Shown: positions 45,544-55,660, counted from the stretch's first letter. The stretch: 64,000 bases of DNA from Sneathiella sp. HT1-7 (GCF_020731145.1 NZ_JAJFZN010000004.1:124001-188000), one strand, 5' to 3'. Notes: generated from the letters alone by a model not told the origin. A program made the numbers and translations.

Positions 45544-45699
45544 CGGCTTCCCTCATAATTTATTTCCGGCTATTGTGCTGCGTGACGGCATATCAGGTCA
45601 ATGGCGCATCCCCATATATCGTCATTCGATGTCACTTCCTGCTGACAGGGCGAACAAGACAGGCTATATCCAAGCCCTATAAAAAATGAGCATGTGACC

Positions 45700-45978
45700 A
45701 TGACTGAAGACATCACCATTCGCCGCAAACGGCTTATCCATCGTTCCCTTTATACCGGCATGAAGGAGACGGACCTGCTGCTCGGAGGTTTTGCCCGCAA
45801 GTATCTCGCGGATTTTTCGAGCGATGACCTCGATATCTATGAGGCTTTACTTGAAGCGGGGGATCCGAACATTTACGTCTGGGCCGTCGGGCGAGAAGAG
45901 GTTCCGCCGGAGTATCAAACCAATGTCATGGCGCTCCTTCAGGAATTCACCCAATTCGAGCAACGCAGCAAAGACTAA
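45700..45978 (+). CDS. sdhE: succinate dehydrogenase assembly factor SdhE
   Basis: 92 residues from the ATG at 45700; a GTG two codons upstream is possible. It helps attach FAD covalently to SdhA. The SdhE/Sdh5 helix bundle is recognisable: RKRLIHRSLYTGMKETDLLLGGFA, then DLDIYEALLEAGDPNIYVW. The usual RGxxE motif is here GMKET, with the family Arg replaced. The gene is directly followed by mfd (6 bases), which is common in alphaproteobacteria. Confidence 0.93.
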   Translation: MTEDITIRRKRLIHRSLYTGMKETDLLLGGFARKYLADFSSDDLDIYEALLEAGDPNIYVWAVGREEVPPEYQTNVMALLQEFTQFEQRSKD

Positions 45979-45984
45979 GCCTGG

Positions 45985-48900
45985 ATGAGTGATACTAAAG
46001 TCAAGCACCTTCGCACCCAGATATTGGAGTTGTCACAGGGCAGCCATACATTTCGCCTAGAATCTGTGCCGGAAGGATACGACGCTTATCTTCTGGGGGA
46101 ACTGCTGCGCGAAAGTGAGCACGACCTTCTTTTCGTGCTGCGTGATGATCTCCGCATGGCGGCGAGTGAGGTGACGCTCGCTTTTTTCCGACCCGACATA
46201 GAAGTCATCAGCTTTCCCGCCTGGGATTGCCTGCCCTATGACCGCGTATCGCCGCATGCCGAAATTGTCGCCCATCGGATGACCAGCCTTGGCCGAATGA
46301 CCGAACAATCCGACCGGCCTCGTATTTTCCTCACCACATTGAACGCGGTGACCCAACGGGTGCCGCCAGTGGAGATGGTGAAAAACAGCCGGCTCAGCAT
46401 TCGGGTTGGCGACAAAATAAACGGACCGGAACTTACTGCCTATCTGGTGGCAAATGGCTATTCCCGGATCGGAACGGTGATGGAACCGGGCGAATTTGCC
46501 GTACGCGGTGGCCTGATAGATATTTACCCGCCGGGTGCGGAAAACCCGGTTCGGTTGGATCTTTTCGGCGATCATGTCGATGGCATTCGCGAGTTCGATG
46601 CACTCACCCAACGTTCAACCGGAAAAATTGACAAACTCGAGTTTACCGCCGCGTCGGAATTCCTGCTCAACGACAGTTCCGTGCCGCTGTTCCGCTCCCG
46701 CTACCGGGAAGAATTCGGTGCGGTCACACAGGATGATCCGCTTTATGAGGCGGTGAGCGAAAAACGCCGCCACGCCGGGATGGAGCATTGGCTGCCACTT
46801 TATCATGAGAAAATGGCGACGGTTTTTGATTATCTTCCCAATGCTGTCCTTTTTCTCGATCATATGCTGGAGGAGGCACTTTCAGCACGTCATGACACCG
46901 TTATAGATTACTACCAGAGCCGGAAGGAGGCCGCGCCCTCAGGCAGCGCTGATTATAAACCGCTTCCCCCGCAATATCTTTATCTCGATCCTGAAGAATG
47001 GCATCAGCACATCGCCAGCCGCGCAGTCGGTCAGTTCTCACCCTTTAAAAGCGGTACAGAAGATGCTGTGACTTTGGATGCGGAAGGGAAGGCCGGTCGC
47101 GACTTCGCGCCGGAACGTGCGCGGCATGAAGCAAATATTTATGATTATCTCAAATCCCATGTTGTCGCGGCACTAGATGATAAAAAGCAGGTCATTCTCG
47201 CCTATTTCACCACTGGTTCCCGCGCGAGAAACAAGACCGTACTCGCCGACCACGGGATCGAACCAGTTCGCGAAATCAATAATTTTCGGGATGTTTCCGG
47301 GCCGAATATTCCCAATCTCGCTATTCTACCGCTCGAAAAGGGGTTTGAAACCCCGGATTTCATCGTCATCGGCGAACAGGATGTGCTCGGCGATCGCTTG
47401 GTGCGACCGCGTAAGTCTTCCAAACGGCATGAAAATTTTATCGCTGAAGCCTCGCAGCTTTCTCCCGGTGACTATGTCGTTCATGTCGATCACGGAATTG
47501 CACAGTATGAGGGGCTGACGACAATTGAAATTTCCGCCGCACCACATGACTGCGTAACGCTGCTCTATGCGGGTGGCGATAAGATCTATCTGCCCGTCGA
47601 AAATATCGAGATGCTCTCCCGTTATGGTGGGAGCGATATGGCGGCGGTACTCGACAAGCTTGGTGGCTCCGGATGGCAGGCCCGCAAGGCGAAACTGAAA
47701 AAACGCGTGATGGAGATGGCCGATCAGTTGATCGGGATCGCTGCCGCCCGTCAACTTCGAAAGGCGGATCGCCTGTCGCCGCCGGACGGGCTTTATGCAG
47801 AATTCTGCGCCGAATTCCCGTTTGAGGAGACGGAGGATCAGCTCAAGGCTATCGAGGACACGCTCACCGATATGGCGAGCGGTCGACCGATGGACCGCCT
47901 GATCTGCGGCGATGTCGGTTTCGGCAAGACGGAGGTGGCCCTTCGCGCCGCCTTCACCGCCGCTATGGCAGGGCAACAGGTCGCCATCGTCACCCCGACA
48001 ACGCTGTTAGCCCGACAACATTATAAGGGCTTTACGGCGCGGTTCGCGGACTTGCCCGTCCGGGTCGCGCAGCTTTCGCGCATGGTGACAACGAAAGAGG
48101 CAAACCAGACAAAGGCGGAACTCGCCAGCGGACAGGTCGACATCGTCATCGGCACCCATGCTCTCCTTGCAAAAACCATTAAATTCAATAACCTGGGACT
48201 TGTTATTGTCGATGAGGAGCAACATTTCGGCGTTGGCCATAAGGAGCGGTTGAAGGAGCTGCGGGCCGATGTCCATGTGCTGACGCTAACGGCAACGCCG
48301 ATCCCGCGTACCCTCCAACAGGCCATGACGGGCATTCGCGATCTCTCTATCATTGCAACGCCGCCGGTCGACCGCCTTGCCATCCGCACCTTTGTCCTGC
48401 CGTTCGACCCGGTGGTACTGCGCGAAGCGCTCCTGCGAGAGCATTACCGCGGCGGGCAAAGCTTTATTGTCTGCCCACGTCTGAAAGACCTGCCTGACGT
48501 GGGCGAGTTTCTGAGGAACCATGTGCCGGAAGTGAAATATGTCACAGCCCATGGCCAGCTTCCCGCCAAAGAACTCGATAGTGTGATGAATGCCTTCTAT
48601 GACGGCGCCTATGACGTTCTGGTGGCGACGAATATCGTCGAATCTGGTCTTGATATTCCGTCCGCCAACACACTGATTACCTATCGCGCCGATATGTTTG
48701 GATTGGCCCAGCTTTATCAGATCAGGGGGCGGATAGGGCGTTCCAAGACGCGTGCCTATGCGTATCTGACGCTCCCACCGCGCAAACGGCTCTCTGATGC
48801 CGCAGAGAAACGCCTCCGTGTCCTGCAATCACTCGATACATTGGGGGCAGGCTTTACGCTTGCGAGCCATGATCTTGATATACGCGGGGCAGGGAACCTT

Positions 48901-49482
48901 CTTGGCGATGAACAATCAGGCCATATCAAGGAGGTCGGGTTTGAGCTGTATCAGGAAATGCTGGAAGAGGCGGTTGCAAATGCCCGAGAGACAGAACTCG
49001 GCCATACGGGTGAGACAGAGGATAAATGGTCGCCGAGCATCAATATCGGCACCTCTGTCCTGATACCGGAACATTATGTCGCCGATCTTTCTCTCCGTAT
49101 GGAGCTGTATCGACGGATCGCGGCGCAGGAAACGGCAGCAGAAATCGATGCTTTCGCCATCGAACTGGTGGATCGTTTCGGGCCGCTACCTGATGAGGTT
49201 TCCCATTTGATCGAGGTGATGACGATCAAGCATTTCTGCCGGGCGACGAATATCGAAAAGATCGAGGCAGGCCCAAAAGGCGCGGTGCTGACATTTCGCG
49301 AAAACAAGTTCGACAACCCGGGCGGGCTGGTAGAGTTTATCTCCCGCGCGCCCGGCTCAACGAAGCTGCGCGGTGATCACAAGCTGGTGCACAGCCGCAG
49401 CTGGCAGCATCCGGAGGATCGATTAAAAGGAGTTCTCTGGCTGGCGCAAAATCTCGCGAAGATCGCCAAAGCCACCAACTGA
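45985..49482 (+). CDS. mfd: transcription-repair coupling factor
   Basis: 1165 residues. It removes RNA polymerase stalled at lesions and recruits UvrA. The UvrB-homology module (about 10-330), the polymerase-interaction domain (about 490-560, with GDYVVHVDHGIAQYEGL), the translocase core with GDVGFGKTEVALRAAF, DEEQHFGVGHKE, TATPIPRTLQQA, and the TRG region (TNIVESGLDIPSANT, QIRGRIGRS) are all present, followed by the C-terminal D7 domain. Ends one base before the convergent frnE-like gene. Confidence 0.97.
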   Translation: MSDTKVKHLRTQILELSQGSHTFRLESVPEGYDAYLLGELLRESEHDLLFVLRDDLRMAASEVTLAFFRPDIEVISFPAWDCLPYDRVSPHAEIVAHRMTSLGRMTEQSDRPRIFLTTLNAVTQRVPPVEMVKNSRLSIRVGDKINGPELTAYLVANGYSRIGTVMEPGEFAVRGGLIDIYPPGAENPVRLDLFGDHVDGIREFDALTQRSTGKIDKLEFTAASEFLLNDSSVPLFRSRYREEFGAVTQDDPLYEAVSEKRRHAGMEHWLPLYHEKMATVFDYLPNAVLFLDHMLEEALSARHDTVIDYYQSRKEAAPSGSADYKPLPPQYLYLDPEEWHQHIASRAVGQFSPFKSGTEDAVTLDAEGKAGRDFAPERARHEANIYDYLKSHVVAALDDKKQVILAYFTTGSRARNKTVLADHGIEPVREINNFRDVSGPNIPNLAILPLEKGFETPDFIVIGEQDVLGDRLVRPRKSSKRHENFIAEASQLSPGDYVVHVDHGIAQYEGLTTIEISAAPHDCVTLLYAGGDKIYLPVENIEMLSRYGGSDMAAVLDKLGGSGWQARKAKLKKRVMEMADQLIGIAAARQLRKADRLSPPDGLYAEFCAEFPFEETEDQLKAIEDTLTDMASGRPMDRLICGDVGFGKTEVALRAAFTAAMAGQQVAIVTPTTLLARQHYKGFTARFADLPVRVAQLSRMVTTKEANQTKAELASGQVDIVIGTHALLAKTIKFNNLGLVIVDEEQHFGVGHKERLKELRADVHVLTLTATPIPRTLQQAMTGIRDLSIIATPPVDRLAIRTFVLPFDPVVLREALLREHYRGGQSFIVCPRLKDLPDVGEFLRNHVPEVKYVTAHGQLPAKELDSVMNAFYDGAYDVLVATNIVESGLDIPSANTLITYRADMFGLAQLYQIRGRIGRSKTRAYAYLTLPPRKRLSDAAEKRLRVLQSLDTLGAGFTLASHDLDIRGAGNLLGDEQSGHIKEVGFELYQEMLEEAVANARETELGHTGETEDKWSPSINIGTSVLIPEHYVADLSLRMELYRRIAAQETAAEIDAFAIELVDRFGPLPDEVSHLIEVMTIKHFCRATNIEKIEAGPKGAVLTFRENKFDNPGGLVEFISRAPGSTKLRGDHKLVHSRSWQHPEDRLKGVLWLAQNLAKIAKATN

Positions 49483-49483
49483 G

Positions 49484-50137
49484 TTATTCAGGCGCATCCG
49501 AAGAGTTTTCGGCTTCATCTGCGATTTTGTCAAACGCGGCGAGAAAGGCCGCAGGATCCTGAGCCCCCGAGACAGCATATTTGTCATTTAGGATAAAGAA
49601 GGGGACACCAGACACACCCATCTGGCGGGCTCGCATATCCTCTTGACTTACCAACTCACGATCAGCGCCATTTTCAAGCAGCTCCGCGACCAATGTCTTG
49701 TCCATGCCGGCCTCTTCCGCGGCGTCAATCAAAACAGCATGGTCCCCGATGTCTTCGCCATCGATAAAAAATCGGCGGAACAGAATTTCAACAAGCGCAT
49801 CCTGACATCCGGCAGAACTCGCCCAGCGGATCAACCGATGCGAGTCGAGCGTGTTCGGGCTTCGTTCAATTTTTGAAAAATTAAAAGGAATATCAACATC
49901 TTGTCCCGCGACCTTTATGTTTTCATAAAGCTCCTTTGCACGTTCGGGGCTTCCAAATTTTCGGGCGGTGAATTCTTTCCGGTCCGCACCACCTTCGGGC
50001 ATGTCGGGATGGAGCTGAAAGGGGTGCCAATTGATCTCCGCCTCAAGATCGGGACGTGCAGCAAGGGCGGCTTCTAGTTTCCGTTTGCCGATAAAACACC
50101 AAGGGCACACGGTATCGGAGACAATATCTATTTTCAT
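49484..50137 (-). CDS. FrnE-like DsbA-family oxidoreductase (cytoplasmic)
   Basis: 217 residues from the ATG at 50137 (CAGGGT upstream); no signal peptide. The thioredoxin-fold start MKIDIVSDTVCPWCFIGKRKL carries the CPWC active site. WHPFQLHPDMP and the cis-proline segment GVSGVPFFIL are typical of the FrnE group, thought to act as cytoplasmic disulfide oxidoreductases in oxidative or metal stress. Converges with mfd. Confidence 0.92.
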   Translation of the reverse strand: MKIDIVSDTVCPWCFIGKRKLEAALAARPDLEAEINWHPFQLHPDMPEGGADRKEFTARKFGSPERAKELYENIKVAGQDVDIPFNFSKIERSPNTLDSHRLIRWASSAGCQDALVEILFRRFFIDGEDIGDHAVLIDAAEEAGMDKTLVAELLENGADRELVSQEDMRARQMGVSGVPFFILNDKYAVSGAQDPAAFLAAFDKIADEAENSSDAPE

Positions 50138-50207
50138 ACCCTGACTATAGGGCGACCGATAGGTCCATTCAAGGGGCAATTGGAACGATCGGTCCAATAT
50201 GTGGATA

Positions 50208-51518
50208 TTACGCGGCTTTTTCCTCGCTTAGGCCCGCGGACAATCCACGCTCAACGACATCTTCTATATTGTCGTTGGGCATAACTTCTGCAAGCCCAAC
50301 ACGCGTTTCCACGCGGATCGGATTCGTGAGCTGCGGGAGCGCAAATTCAGTCGCACGCAGCACTCCTTCCACTCGCTTGAGGGCGATAAGGGCCTCTACC
50401 TTCCGGGTACCGGGAAGGGCAACCAAGAAATGTCCGGGTCGGAGATGACTACAAAAGTCCTCTCCCCTGACAAGATTGGAAAGGGCCGATCCGATCTGCC
50501 GAAGAAGCTGATCCGCGGAAGGATATCCATGCTGCTCCCTTACGCCATCAAGGTTCTCAATCATGATGGTCGCCACGCTCAGGACTTTGTGCTGAGCCGC
50601 ATGATCCTGAAACATAACAGGCAGATGCGTCCGCATAAAACCACTGGAATAGAGGTCTGTCGGGCCATCCGCGACGGGATGTGGCTTGGCGACCCTGAAT
50701 AATTTCTGGATGGCAAACCGATACCGATATTGTTGTATTTGCAGAGCGACCCTGTTAATCAACGCATCCATTTCCGTCTCATGAAGGATAACGTCTGACA
50801 CGCCGTGAACAAAGGCGGCGCGGCGGTTCTCTGCTTCCTCCAGAACCATCAATACAGGCAGGTTATAAAGCTTTGTGTCCGCCCGAATATCATTGCACAG
50901 CCGGAGATTACTATCCCCATGACCAACACCGGAGAGGATAACGGCGTCAAAATTCTTTGACCGGAGATCCTCAATCGCCATTTCCGGATTTTTACAGATA
51001 TGGATATTGGTTCGCGTATCGAGCCGCAGGAGAATATTACCCAACACAACCGTTTTGTTGCCGACGATCAGGATGTTGGCCTCTCCGATATCCGTTTCAG
51101 GGGCAGTAACGGTCGATAGATCAACGCCATAACTTTCAGTGATCGCAAAACGCCGCGCAAGTTCCTGCTCCATCGTTTCCAGCCGCACAAGAGAGGCCAC
51201 ACGTTTGATCAATTCAAGATCGCAAAAGCCCGGAGAGATGGTCTGTATCCGGCATTTAAAGTCCGCAGGTCCAATCAATAAGGTAGGAAAAGAGTTTTCG
51301 ACCGCCATTTTGGCAATATCCCTCACATTCACGTTGGCGGCATTGTTTTCACCATCGATCAGAATAAGGTCAAACGATTGATCTCCAAATTCCTGCTCAA
51401 ACATCTCCAAAAATGACAGACGTGTAATGCGGTACCCTGCCTCAATCAGGCAGGGTTCTATGTTATTTGCCGAGCTGTCTGAGACAACCAGAAGATTTGC
51501 GGCGTAACGCATACTCAT
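50208..51518 (-). CDS. PleD-like protein with degenerate receiver and GGDEF domains
   Basis: 436 residues from the ATG at 51518 (GGAG upstream). Two receiver-like domains (about 5-120 and 150-270) are followed by a GGDEF-type domain (about 295-430). The first receiver keeps an Asp at the expected acceptor strand (DLILIDGEN), the second has lost it (DAVILSGVG). The GGDEF signature position reads RPGHF in SHLRPGHFLVALPGT, so the active-site loop is gone. Diguanylate cyclase activity is not expected; a role as a c-di-GMP or partner-binding scaffold is inferred. It is divergent from the SDR at 51711, with an 11-base inverted repeat between them. Confidence 0.85.
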   Translation of the reverse strand: MSMRYAANLLVVSDSSANNIEPCLIEAGYRITRLSFLEMFEQEFGDQSFDLILIDGENNAANVNVRDIAKMAVENSFPTLLIGPADFKCRIQTISPGFCDLELIKRVASLVRLETMEQELARRFAITESYGVDLSTVTAPETDIGEANILIVGNKTVVLGNILLRLDTRTNIHICKNPEMAIEDLRSKNFDAVILSGVGHGDSNLRLCNDIRADTKLYNLPVLMVLEEAENRRAAFVHGVSDVILHETEMDALINRVALQIQQYRYRFAIQKLFRVAKPHPVADGPTDLYSSGFMRTHLPVMFQDHAAQHKVLSVATIMIENLDGVREQHGYPSADQLLRQIGSALSNLVRGEDFCSHLRPGHFLVALPGTRKVEALIALKRVEGVLRATEFALPQLTNPIRVETRVGLAEVMPNDNIEDVVERGLSAGLSEEKAA

Positions 51519-51574
51519 TTTCTCCAAAAAATACGAGCGGACAGTTTGACACGAAATTTCTTAAAATAACGTGA

Positions 51575-51676
51575 GTTTCCCCCAAATTCCGCCAACCCCG
51601 CCGGATGCACCGCCAGATAAGCAAATGGAACCTTGATTTTGCGCTTGGGACGGGAAATCATATGGTTGGGGGAAAC
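51575..51676. promoter_or_regulatory. long-spaced inverted repeat in divergent promoter region
   Basis: GTTTCCCCCAA (51575-51585) and TTGGGGGAAAC (51666-51676) are exact reverse complements 80 bases apart. One lies 57 bases before the PleD-like start and the other 35 bases before the SDR start, so each promoter has one copy in the same orientation relative to its gene. Candidate operator pair. Confidence 0.5.
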
Positions 51677-51710
51677 AAAAAGAACAAATGCAAATCAGGA
51701 GATATTTTGT

Positions 51711-52478
51711 ATGACATCGCCGCATAATCTTGAAGGGAAGCACGCGCTTGTAACAGGCGCTTCGTCCGGCCTGGGCCGACAGTTTGCGCTAACGCTTGCA
51801 CAGGCTGGCGCAAAAGTGACTGTTGCCGCCCGACGGACAGAGAGGCTGGAAGCGCTGGCGGCGGAAATTGCGGCGTTTGATGGGCGGGCATTGCCGGTGC
51901 GGATGGATGTGACCGATGTCGCGAGCATACAGGAGGCCATTCATGTTGCGGAAACAGAACTCGGCCCCCTAGATATTCTCGTAAATAATTCCGGTGTCAG
52001 CGCTCAGTGTCGGGCCGAAAATGTCACCGAGGAAGATTTTGATTATGTCATGGATACCAATGGGAAAGGGGCTTTCTTTGTCGCGCAGGCCGTTGGGCAA
52101 AGCATGATCCGTCATGGTCAGGGTGGCAAGATCATCAACATCGCCTCGGTCGCCGCCTCAAGAGTGCTCAAACAGAGCGTCACCTATTGTATGTCTAAGG
52201 CGGCGGTGGCCCATATGACCCGCGCGCTTGCCGATGAATGGGGCCGATATAAAATCCAGGTCAATTGCCTGAACCCGGGTTATATTGTGACGGAACTTAA
52301 CCGCGATTATTGGGAAACAGAGTCGGGCAAGCGCCTCACTTCCAAGCTGCCGGGACGCCGGGTCGGCAATCCGGCCGACCTTGACGGGGCGCTATTGCTG
52401 CTTGCCGGGGCCGGTTCCGATTTTATGACAGGCTCTGTAATCGCTGTGGACGATGGCATGACCGCACAAGGCTTCTAG
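51711..52478 (+). CDS. short-chain dehydrogenase/reductase
   Basis: 255 residues from the ATG at 51711, with AGGAGA upstream. Classical SDR features: TGASSGLGR, AARRTERL (basic residues favour NADPH), NNSGVSAQ in place of NNAG, IASVAAS with the catalytic Ser, YCMSKAA with Tyr and Lys, and a VDDGMTAQGF end. It is followed nine bases later by a flavin monooxygenase gene, so the two probably act on one substrate path. The substrate is unknown. Confidence 0.92.
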   Translation: MTSPHNLEGKHALVTGASSGLGRQFALTLAQAGAKVTVAARRTERLEALAAEIAAFDGRALPVRMDVTDVASIQEAIHVAETELGPLDILVNNSGVSAQCRAENVTEEDFDYVMDTNGKGAFFVAQAVGQSMIRHGQGGKIINIASVAASRVLKQSVTYCMSKAAVAHMTRALADEWGRYKIQVNCLNPGYIVTELNRDYWETESGKRLTSKLPGRRVGNPADLDGALLLLAGAGSDFMTGSVIAVDDGMTAQGF

Positions 52479-52487
52479 GAAGACTGT

Positions 52488-53741
52488 ATGACGGAATTCA
52501 GCGGAATAATCGCCGGAGGAGGGCTGGTCGGATTGACCCTTGCGCTTGCCCTTCATCAAAAGGGAATAAAGGCGCGCGTTTTTGAGGCTGTAAAAGAAAT
52601 CAAACCTTTAGGGGTCGGAGTTAATCTCCTGCCTCACTCCGTTCAGAATCTCGTAAATCTGGGGCTGCTGGACGAGATCGAGAAAGTTGCCATCAAAACA
52701 TCAAGCCTCGCCTATTATACGCAGGACGGAAAAACCATCTGGCGCGAAGCTCGCGGGCTGAATGCGGGCTATGACGTCCCGCAATTCTCCATTCATCGCG
52801 GCGATTTTCATATGATTCTGCTTAACGCAGTACGGGAACGTCTGGGCCCAGAAAATGTCATCACGGGACATCACTTTACTCATTTCGAGCAGGACGGGGA
52901 GGGTGTCACCGCCCATTTCACCGACCGCCATACGAGAGACGAGGTCGGCTGTGCCCAAGGTGATTTCCTCGTCGGCGCGGACGGCATCAATTCCCGTTTG
53001 CGCGAGATATTCTATCCCAATGAGGGCCCGCCAAAATATTCCGGGCAGATGCTCTGGCGCGGCGTGACGGAGATGGAACCCTTTCTCGACGGGCGCTCCA
53101 TGTTCATGGCCGGACATAATGATCTCAAGCTGGTGGCCTATCCGATCCGCGCGGAAAGTGCCACACGCGGCAAATCCTATATCAACTGGATCGCGGAACG
53201 GCTTATCCCCTCCGATCTGGCCGCACGCGCCGCAGACTGGAACGAGAGAGGCCGGCTTGAAGACTTCAAACCTTATTTCGCGGACTGGAATCTCGGCTGG
53301 CTGGATATCGACAAGCTGTTTGAGAACGCCCTTTCGATCCATAAATTTCCGATGGTTGACCGCGACCCGCTCCCTAAATGGTCCTTTGGCCGGGTGACCC
53401 TGATGGGGGATGCCGCCCACGCCATGTATCCAAACGGCTCCAATGGCGTCTCTCAGGGGGTGCTGGATGCAATGACGTTCGCCGACTTGCTCGCGAAGGC
53501 ATCAGACGTAGAAACGGCGCTCACCGCCTATGAAGAGGCGCGGCGGGAGGCAACCGCGAAAATCTCCCTCGCCAATCGCCAAACAGGACCGGAATTGGTC
53601 ATGCAGATGGTCAAGGATCAATGTCCGGGCAGTTGCGGGGCGACCCATAGCTGCATTCCAAAGGAAATACTGGAAGAAGTTGCAACCGCCTATAAAAAGC
53701 TCGCAGGATTTGACAAGCAAACCCTGAAAGCCACGAAGTAG
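52488..53741 (+). CDS. flavin-dependent monooxygenase (PhzS/UbiH-like)
   Basis: 417 residues. FAD-binding GGGLVGLTLALALHQKG, the middle GADGINS (DG motif) and LMGDAAHAMYPNGSNG (GD motif) define a class A flavoprotein monooxygenase. The closest group I recognise is the flavin-dependent oxidoreductases around PhzS and salicylate-type hydroxylases. It lacks a membrane segment. Near the C-terminus a CPGSC and a nearby further Cys are unusual for the group. It is in an operon with the preceding SDR. Confidence 0.9.
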   Translation: MTEFSGIIAGGGLVGLTLALALHQKGIKARVFEAVKEIKPLGVGVNLLPHSVQNLVNLGLLDEIEKVAIKTSSLAYYTQDGKTIWREARGLNAGYDVPQFSIHRGDFHMILLNAVRERLGPENVITGHHFTHFEQDGEGVTAHFTDRHTRDEVGCAQGDFLVGADGINSRLREIFYPNEGPPKYSGQMLWRGVTEMEPFLDGRSMFMAGHNDLKLVAYPIRAESATRGKSYINWIAERLIPSDLAARAADWNERGRLEDFKPYFADWNLGWLDIDKLFENALSIHKFPMVDRDPLPKWSFGRVTLMGDAAHAMYPNGSNGVSQGVLDAMTFADLLAKASDVETALTAYEEARREATAKISLANRQTGPELVMQMVKDQCPGSCGATHSCIPKEILEEVATAYKKLAGFDKQTLKATK

Positions 53742-53744
53742 CGT

Positions 53745-54356
53745 TTACATCCCGTTCTTGTAGAGCTTTAGGTTCTGTACCTTCTCACGGACCGGCTGTA
53801 TCGCTTGTGCTGTTTCAATCAGAAATTCCAGTCCGTAGTTGAGACGCGCGGTAAGGATCTCATCCAACGCACTCGGCGGAGTGCTCATAAACAATCCCTC
53901 CACCTGACGGAGGATCATGTGATCAGGCATCCACCAGAGGAAATTGTTCTTGTAACCACTCATGCGAAGCTCAGCGACAGGGTAGGCACCGCCCATGCCC
54001 GAGCTCACCCCGATGAGTTGCGCGGGTTTATGAGCCAATTCCCCGCCATCACACATAAGGAGAAAATTCTTGAGGTGCGGCGGCACCATGCCCGCCCATT
54101 CCGGACTGATGACGACAAATCCATGGCATGATTTCAGGCGGTCAGAAATAGGCTTCCAGAACGCCTTGAGATCGCTACCACTTTCCCATTTTTCCTCACT
54201 CCAGAGCGGAATATCAAGATCGCGCAGCGAAAAATACTCAACTTCTATATTTGCATTAAAATTATCAACCAGAGAATTGATATATTTACCAATTCTTCCA
54301 GATTCTGATTTCTTTCGGATGCTGCCGACAATGATACCTATTTTTACTTCCGACAT
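53745..54356 (-). CDS. NAD(P)H-dependent FMN reductase-like protein
   Basis: 203 residues. A flavodoxin-like fold: IIVGSIRKKSESGRIGKYI binds the FMN phosphate, and SPEWAGMVPPHLKNFL matches the PEYN-type flavin loop. It lies 171 bases downstream of acr3 on the same strand. ArsH of arsenic operons belongs to the same superfamily, so a role in arsenic redox is possible, but the length and sequence are not clearly ArsH. Confidence 0.85.
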   Translation of the reverse strand: MSEVKIGIIVGSIRKKSESGRIGKYINSLVDNFNANIEVEYFSLRDLDIPLWSEEKWESGSDLKAFWKPISDRLKSCHGFVVISPEWAGMVPPHLKNFLLMCDGGELAHKPAQLIGVSSGMGGAYPVAELRMSGYKNNFLWWMPDHMILRQVEGLFMSTPPSALDEILTARLNYGLEFLIETAQAIQPVREKVQNLKLYKNGM

Positions 54357-54527
54357 AAGTTATCATTCCTTAAAACATCTGGTATTGCATTTCATCATTT
54401 TCCCACCGGAGGGTCACCTTGGGCCGAAGGGCACGAGCCAGTTCCAAAGCTCCCGTCCAATATAAATGTTACAATGCAAAGTTTTTACCGGCAATAGATG
54501 ATCCTCAACCGAGAGTAAACCGCGCGC

Positions 54528-55622
54528 CTAATCCGAACTGGAGAAAAGACCGCGTGTCCGGTTTGCAAAAGCGACGAGGGATAGCATCACCGGCACTTCC
54601 ACCAGAACCCCGACGACGGTCGCAAGCGCCGCACCGGAATTCAAGCCGAAAAGACTGATGGCCACGGCAACGGCAAGTTCAAAGAAATTCGACGTTCCGA
54701 TGAGAGCGCAAGGCGCTGCGACATTAAACGGAACACGCCACACCCAGGCGGCACCATAGGCGAGGGCGAAAATGCCATAGGATTGAATGACCAGTGGCAC
54801 CGCAATTAACAGGATCAGGAGGGGCCGCTCCAATATAACCTGCCCTTGGAACCCAAACAATAGAACCACCGTCGCCAACAATCCTAAAACCGAAAATGGT
54901 TTCACCTTTGCCGTAAACTGATCAACCCGCGTCGAGGCCGTGGGAGACGATTTCGATCCGGTCAACAGATGTCGCGTGATAGCCCCTGCAAGTAGCGGGA
55001 TCACCACATAGAGCGCGACGGAAAGGATCAACGTCTGCCAAGGCACAACGATATCGGTAATGCCGAGCAAAAAGGCGACTATCGGCGCAAAAGCAAAAAT
55101 CATGATCACATCATTAACGGAGACCTGCACAAGAGTGTAGGTCGCATCGCCCTTTGTGAGTTGGGACCAAACGAACACCATGGCCGTGCAGGGCGCCGCA
55201 CCGAGAAGGATCAGGCCCGCAATATAGCCCTGCGCATCTTCTGGTGCGATCAAGTCTGCAAATACATACTCAAAAAAAAGCACACCAAGCGCCGCCATGG
55301 TGAAAGGCTTGATCAGCCAGTTGACCACTATCGTCAGGATTAATCCTTTAGGACGGTCGCCAATATGTTTCAGGCTGGCGAAATCCACTCCGACCATCAT
55401 CGGATAGACCATAGCCCAGATCAGGACGGCAACGACAAAGTTGACGGACGCATATTCAAACAAGGCAATGGTCTCAAACAGGGCCGGGAACAGGTTCCCC
55501 AAAAGCAGACCGGAAATTATACAGAGAGCAACCCAAATGGAGAGCCATTTTTCAAAAAACCCGATGCTAGCTTCTACCGTTTTGTCCTTGCTGAGGTGTT
55601 CTTCTAAATTTTCTTGGGACAA
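54528..55622 (-). CDS. acr3: Acr3-family arsenite efflux transporter
   Basis: 364 residues with about ten membrane helices. The start is a TTG at 55622 with AAGGAAG eight bases upstream; no ATG is available in the first 65 codons. Acr3 signature regions are seen: [10 protein letters not shown], a helix with [21 protein letters not shown], the conserved [20 protein letters not shown] with the essential cysteine, and the [24 protein letters not shown] segment. It exports As(III) using the proton motive force. Part of arsR-arsC-acr3. Confidence 0.95.
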   Translation of the reverse strand: MSQENLEEHLSKDKTVEASIGFFEKWLSIWVALCIISGLLLGNLFPALFETIALFEYASVNFVVAVLIWAMVYPMMVGVDFASLKHIGDRPKGLILTIVVNWLIKPFTMAALGVLFFEYVFADLIAPEDAQGYIAGLILLGAAPCTAMVFVWSQLTKGDATYTLVQVSVNDVIMIFAFAPIVAFLLGITDIVVPWQTLILSVALYVVIPLLAGAITRHLLTGSKSSPTASTRVDQFTAKVKPFSVLGLLATVVLLFGFQGQVILERPLLILLIAVPLVIQSYGIFALAYGAAWVWRVPFNVAAPCALIGTSNFFELAVAVAISLFGLNSGAALATVVGVLVEVPVMLSLVAFANRTRGLFSSSD

Positions 55623-55660
55623 GTATTACTTCCTTAAAATAATAGGTTGGGAACTATAAC

